Positions 6,919-8,797 of a DNA stretch of 8,797 bases are shown one piece after another. Numbering within the stretch: position 1 is the stretch's first letter; every line of letters begins with the position of its first letter. Under the pieces are notes generated by a model. That model saw only the letters and a program-made list of their open reading frames with translations, searched no databases and was not told where the DNA came from. Both the position numbers and the translations under genes were made by a program. Source of the stretch: JADHTT01 sp964633845. Lineage in GTDB: Bacteria; Campylobacterota; Campylobacteria; Campylobacterales; Arcobacteraceae. The stretch lies in NCBI GenBank assembly GCA_964633845.1, contig CAZWLA010000050.1, positions 1 to 8,797 on the forward strand, in the 5' to 3' direction.

Positions 6919-7731
6919 CTAATATATTTTTAGGAACTCCATAAATCCAACAATATCTATTTCAAATTTATATCTATTAATGGCTCCATTACTGTATCTT
7001 AAATATAAATCTTTTAATTCATTCTCAGGTTTCAGTATTAACTTTTTTAATACATTAGTTTCAAAAGGAATACCATGAATAGAGCTATTAAATTTAAAAG
7101 TATATAAATTATTTTGAATTGATGTTGAAAGTTCTAAATCTTTTTTGTCTGTTAGTGAATTGCTACCTACAAAATAATAAATATTTGCTTTAGAGTTTTC
7201 TATTAGGTATTTTATATTTCCGTACTCTTTCGTAGTATCATGTTCCAAATATTCCCAAATATATTTATTATTTTTACCTTGAAAACTTAGGTCAAATTGA
7301 CCAGCAAAATTAAATACATACTTAGCATTTAGCTTACATCCTAAAATAGTGGCAATAAATCCACCAGCACTACTACCAATAGTAATAATCTCGTATCCTA
7401 CAGTTTTTGCTTTTATAAACTCTACAAGTTTATCAATACTGTTTATAGTTGAATTAATCCCTTTTATGTACCACTGCTTAAATACATCTCTTATATATAT
7501 ATTTAATCCAGCATTTTGTATCTCCCAATCTCTTTTTATCCATTCAAATTTATTACCATCTACCATATATTTTTTAAAAATCTCATATTCATTTGGACTA
7601 TATATACCATTTGATGAACAATATATAACAGCTAATTTTTTTTTCGATACTTTTTCAATGATATAGTTGTCCATATTTTCATATGCTTCAATTACTAAGG
7701 AATCAGTTAAAGAATCAAAAGACTTACTCAC
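6919..7731 (-). CDS. Alpha/beta-hydrolase-like protein of unknown function
   Basis: I do not recognise a named gene. The 270 residues suggest an alpha/beta-hydrolase fold: a strand KLAVIYCSSNG at 32-42, a nucleophile elbow IGSSAGGFIATILG at 118-131 with Ser121 as the likely nucleophile, strand YVFNFAGQFD at 138-147, acidic candidates Asp195 or Asp198 after the strand NIYYFVGSNS, and a histidine in SSIHGIPF at 216-223 as the likely triad base (His219). There is no signal peptide or membrane span, so it is probably cytoplasmic. Between two glycosyltransferases it may add, move or remove an acyl group on a sugar intermediate, but other esterase or transferase roles are equally possible. It starts with GTG at 7731, overlapping the preceding gene by 8 bases; AAGGGG at 7740-7745, eight bases upstream, supports this start over the internal Met20. 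A nine-A run lies at 7636-7644. Confidence 0.72.
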   Translation of the reverse strand: MSKSFDSLTDSLVIEAYENMDNYIIEKVSKKKLAVIYCSSNGIYSPNEYEIFKKYMVDGNKFEWIKRDWEIQNAGLNIYIRDVFKQWYIKGINSTINSIDKLVEFIKAKTVGYEIITIGSSAGGFIATILGCKLNAKYVFNFAGQFDLSFQGKNNKYIWEYLEHDTTKEYGNIKYLIENSKANIYYFVGSNSLTDKKDLELSTSIQNNLYTFKFNSSIHGIPFETNVLKKLILKPENELKDLYLRYSNGAINRYKFEIDIVGFMEFLKIY

Positions 7732-8560
7732 TTTTACTACCCCTTGAATAATTTGGTATTATTACCCTTACCAACCCTCTAAAAGATATTCTTAATATAT
7801 TTTTTAGCAAATATTTTTTTGGACAGGAAAGTATCAAAAAGCTTATAAAGTAGATTGGATTATTAGGATACTTTTTAGAAAAAAACTTTTTCAAATAATC
7901 CAAATAGTTTTTATACTTTATCTTATGATATCCCGTTGTTTCAGTATCAAATATAAGTTTTAAGTTTTCTTCAATTTTTAGCTTATACCCATTATTATAA
8001 GCTCTAATTGTAAATTCATAATCAGACAAATAATGAGGTAATATCATAGGGTGAAATCCACCAATATCTAAAAAATCCTCTACTTTTAAAAACAATCCTC
8101 TAGTAGATAAACAGTTTATATCTTCTTTATTTTTTGCTTGATTAAAAGTTAATCTATCCCAATCTACACATACTCCAGAGTCAACATGATTATTATTTTT
8201 ATCATAAGCTTGTGCTAGAAAAAGCGTTTTTTCATTTTTATGAAGTAAATCAACTCCCATTTGTAGAAAATCTTCGGAAATGATCGTATCATCATTGATT
8301 AATAAAACTTCGCCACAAGTAGCATTACTCTTAACCCATTCATATCCTTTATGAAGTCCACCACCCCACCAAAGATTTCCATCACCTTTTAGTATGATAC
8401 TATCAGGTAAATAAGAAAGAACCATCTTATCTGTATCATCAGTTGAACCATCATCTACAAGAATAAGTCTAAATTTTTTATATTTTTGCCTTACTAAAGA
8501 CTTTATAAAAAGTTCCGTAATGTTTTTTCTATTGTGTACAGGTAAAATAATATAAATCAT
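7724..8560 (-). CDS. Family 2 (GT-A) glycosyltransferase
   Basis: This 278-residue inverting glycosyltransferase probably adds one sugar to the lipid-linked repeat unit at the cytoplasmic face. In order: IILPVHNRKNI (4-14), the first nucleotide-binding strand; ILVDDGSTDDT (33-43), binding the nucleotide; GDGNLWWGGGLHKGYEW (59-75), seen in rhamnosyltransferase-like GT2 proteins; LLINDDT (86-92), the metal-binding acidic motif; STRGLFLKVEDFLDIGGFH (152-170); and LSDYEFTIRA (178-187), with the likely catalytic acidic residues. A hydrophobic stretch near 236-246 followed by a basic tail could dock on the membrane. ATG 8560 overlaps the acyltransferase stop (ATGA), with AAGGA nine bases upstream, and the stop lies inside the next gene. 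The sugar and linkage cannot be read from the sequence. Confidence 0.88.
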   Translation of the reverse strand: MIYIILPVHNRKNITELFIKSLVRQKYKKFRLILVDDGSTDDTDKMVLSYLPDSIILKGDGNLWWGGGLHKGYEWVKSNATCGEVLLINDDTIISEDFLQMGVDLLHKNEKTLFLAQAYDKNNNHVDSGVCVDWDRLTFNQAKNKEDINCLSTRGLFLKVEDFLDIGGFHPMILPHYLSDYEFTIRAYNNGYKLKIEENLKLIFDTETTGYHKIKYKNYLDYLKKFFSKKYPNNPIYFISFLILSCPKKYLLKNILRISFRGLVRVIIPNYSRGSKSE

Positions 8561-8797
8561 AAATTTAAATCCTTAATTTTCACAGCTGGATTTCCACCAT
8601 AAATTGTATTTGATTCAACATCTGAAACAACTAAAGAGCCTGCTTGCACAATACTATTTTCACCTATACTTACACCTTTTAATACTATACTATTTGCTCC
8701 AATAAATACATTATCTTTAATAATCACTTCTTTACAACCTAATATATAATGGCCTGATTTGTCAAGACAACTTTTCATAAAATTTATTTCCCTCATA
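8557..8797 (-). CDS. Hexapeptide-repeat (LbH) O-acyltransferase, 5' truncated by the window edge
   Basis: This is the C-terminal part of a left-handed beta-helix acetyltransferase of the WbbJ/maltose-acetyltransferase type. About 79 residues are visible against a usual 180-210. The imperfect hexapeptide repeats VIIKDN-VFIGAN-SIVLKG-VSIGEN-SIVQAG-SLVVSD are followed by NTIYGGNPAVKI, the standard ending GNPA-K-I of acetyl-CoA-dependent enzymes. The ATG at 8796 sits one base from the edge and is almost certainly internal, since the visible part starts late in the fold and lacks the expected upstream catalytic histidine. The likely role is acetylation of a sugar in the polysaccharide or of a nucleotide-sugar precursor. 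Its stop overlaps the GT2 start (ATGA), making it part of the same operon. Confidence 0.85.
   Translation of the reverse strand, partial: MREINFMKSCLDKSGHYILGCKEVIIKDNVFIGANSIVLKGVSIGENSIVQAGSLVVSDVESNTIYGGNPAVKIKDLNL

Noticed and set aside
7349..7666. 105-codon open frame on the plus strand
   Set aside because: It lies wholly antisense within the hydrolase-like gene, whose protein has recognisable motifs. It has no family resemblance and reads as low-complexity hydrophobic sequence, as expected from the complement of AT-rich coding DNA.
8557..8796. A complete 79-residue small protein starting at ATG 8796
   Set aside because: The ATG is one base from the edge and the sequence is the C-terminal half of a longer acyltransferase family, so it is a fragment cut by the window.
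1..8797. Mobile elements, tRNA genes, CRISPR arrays or defence genes
   Set aside because: All the sequence is accounted for by polysaccharide genes and gaps of at most 42 bases; no transposase, integrase, cloverleaf or repeat-spacer pattern was seen on either strand.

Overview
The window is a contiguous piece of a surface-polysaccharide locus (O-antigen or capsule type). Every gene is on the minus strand, so transcription runs from high to low coordinates. The DNA is very AT-rich. Codon use, short overlapping genes and A/T-ending codons fit an AT-rich Gram-negative bacterium. My best guess is a Campylobacterota member (Arcobacter/Sulfurimonas-like), but this is an inference from composition and protein style and no taxonomic marker is present.

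Layout in transcription order: (1) the 3' end of a hexapeptide-repeat acyltransferase, cut by the right edge (8557-8797); (2) a family 2 glycosyltransferase (7724-8560); (3) an alpha/beta-hydrolase-like protein of unknown role (6919-7731); (4) a second GT-A type glycosyltransferase (5977-6888); (5) a CDP-3,6-dideoxyhexose module: rfbF (glucose-1-phosphate cytidylyltransferase), rfbG (CDP-glucose 4,6-dehydratase), an NAD(P)-dependent SDR reductase/epimerase resembling CDP-abequose/paratose synthases, and rfbH (CDP-4-keto-6-deoxyglucose 3-dehydrase, with its [2Fe-2S] cysteines and the Lys-to-His replacement normal for this enzyme); (6) a GT-B-like glycosyltransferase with a cysteine cluster (729-1841); (7) the first 239 codons of an EpsG/Wzy-like membrane polymerase, cut by the left edge (1-717).

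The genes are packed tightly. ATGA or TAATG overlaps occur at four junctions, there is an 8-base overlap at a fifth, and the remaining gaps are 1, 11, 30 and 42 bases. This suggests one translationally coupled operon whose promoter and terminator lie outside the window. Together the genes would make a CDP-activated 3,6-dideoxyhexose, transfer it and other sugars onto a lipid-linked repeat unit, decorate the unit with acyl groups and polymerise it. The ferredoxin-type reductase that partners RfbH (RfbI/DdhD/AscD) is not in the window.

The oddest structural signal is a perfect 39-base inverted repeat between the extreme left edge (1-39) and the interior of the GT-B gene (1429-1467). It is most likely a fold-back or contig-end chimera, though a real rearrangement is possible. 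A second oddity is a degenerate 7-base tandem repeat in the rfbF-rfbG gap. I see no mobile element, RNA gene, CRISPR array or defence system, and no stretch over 42 bases without a gene.
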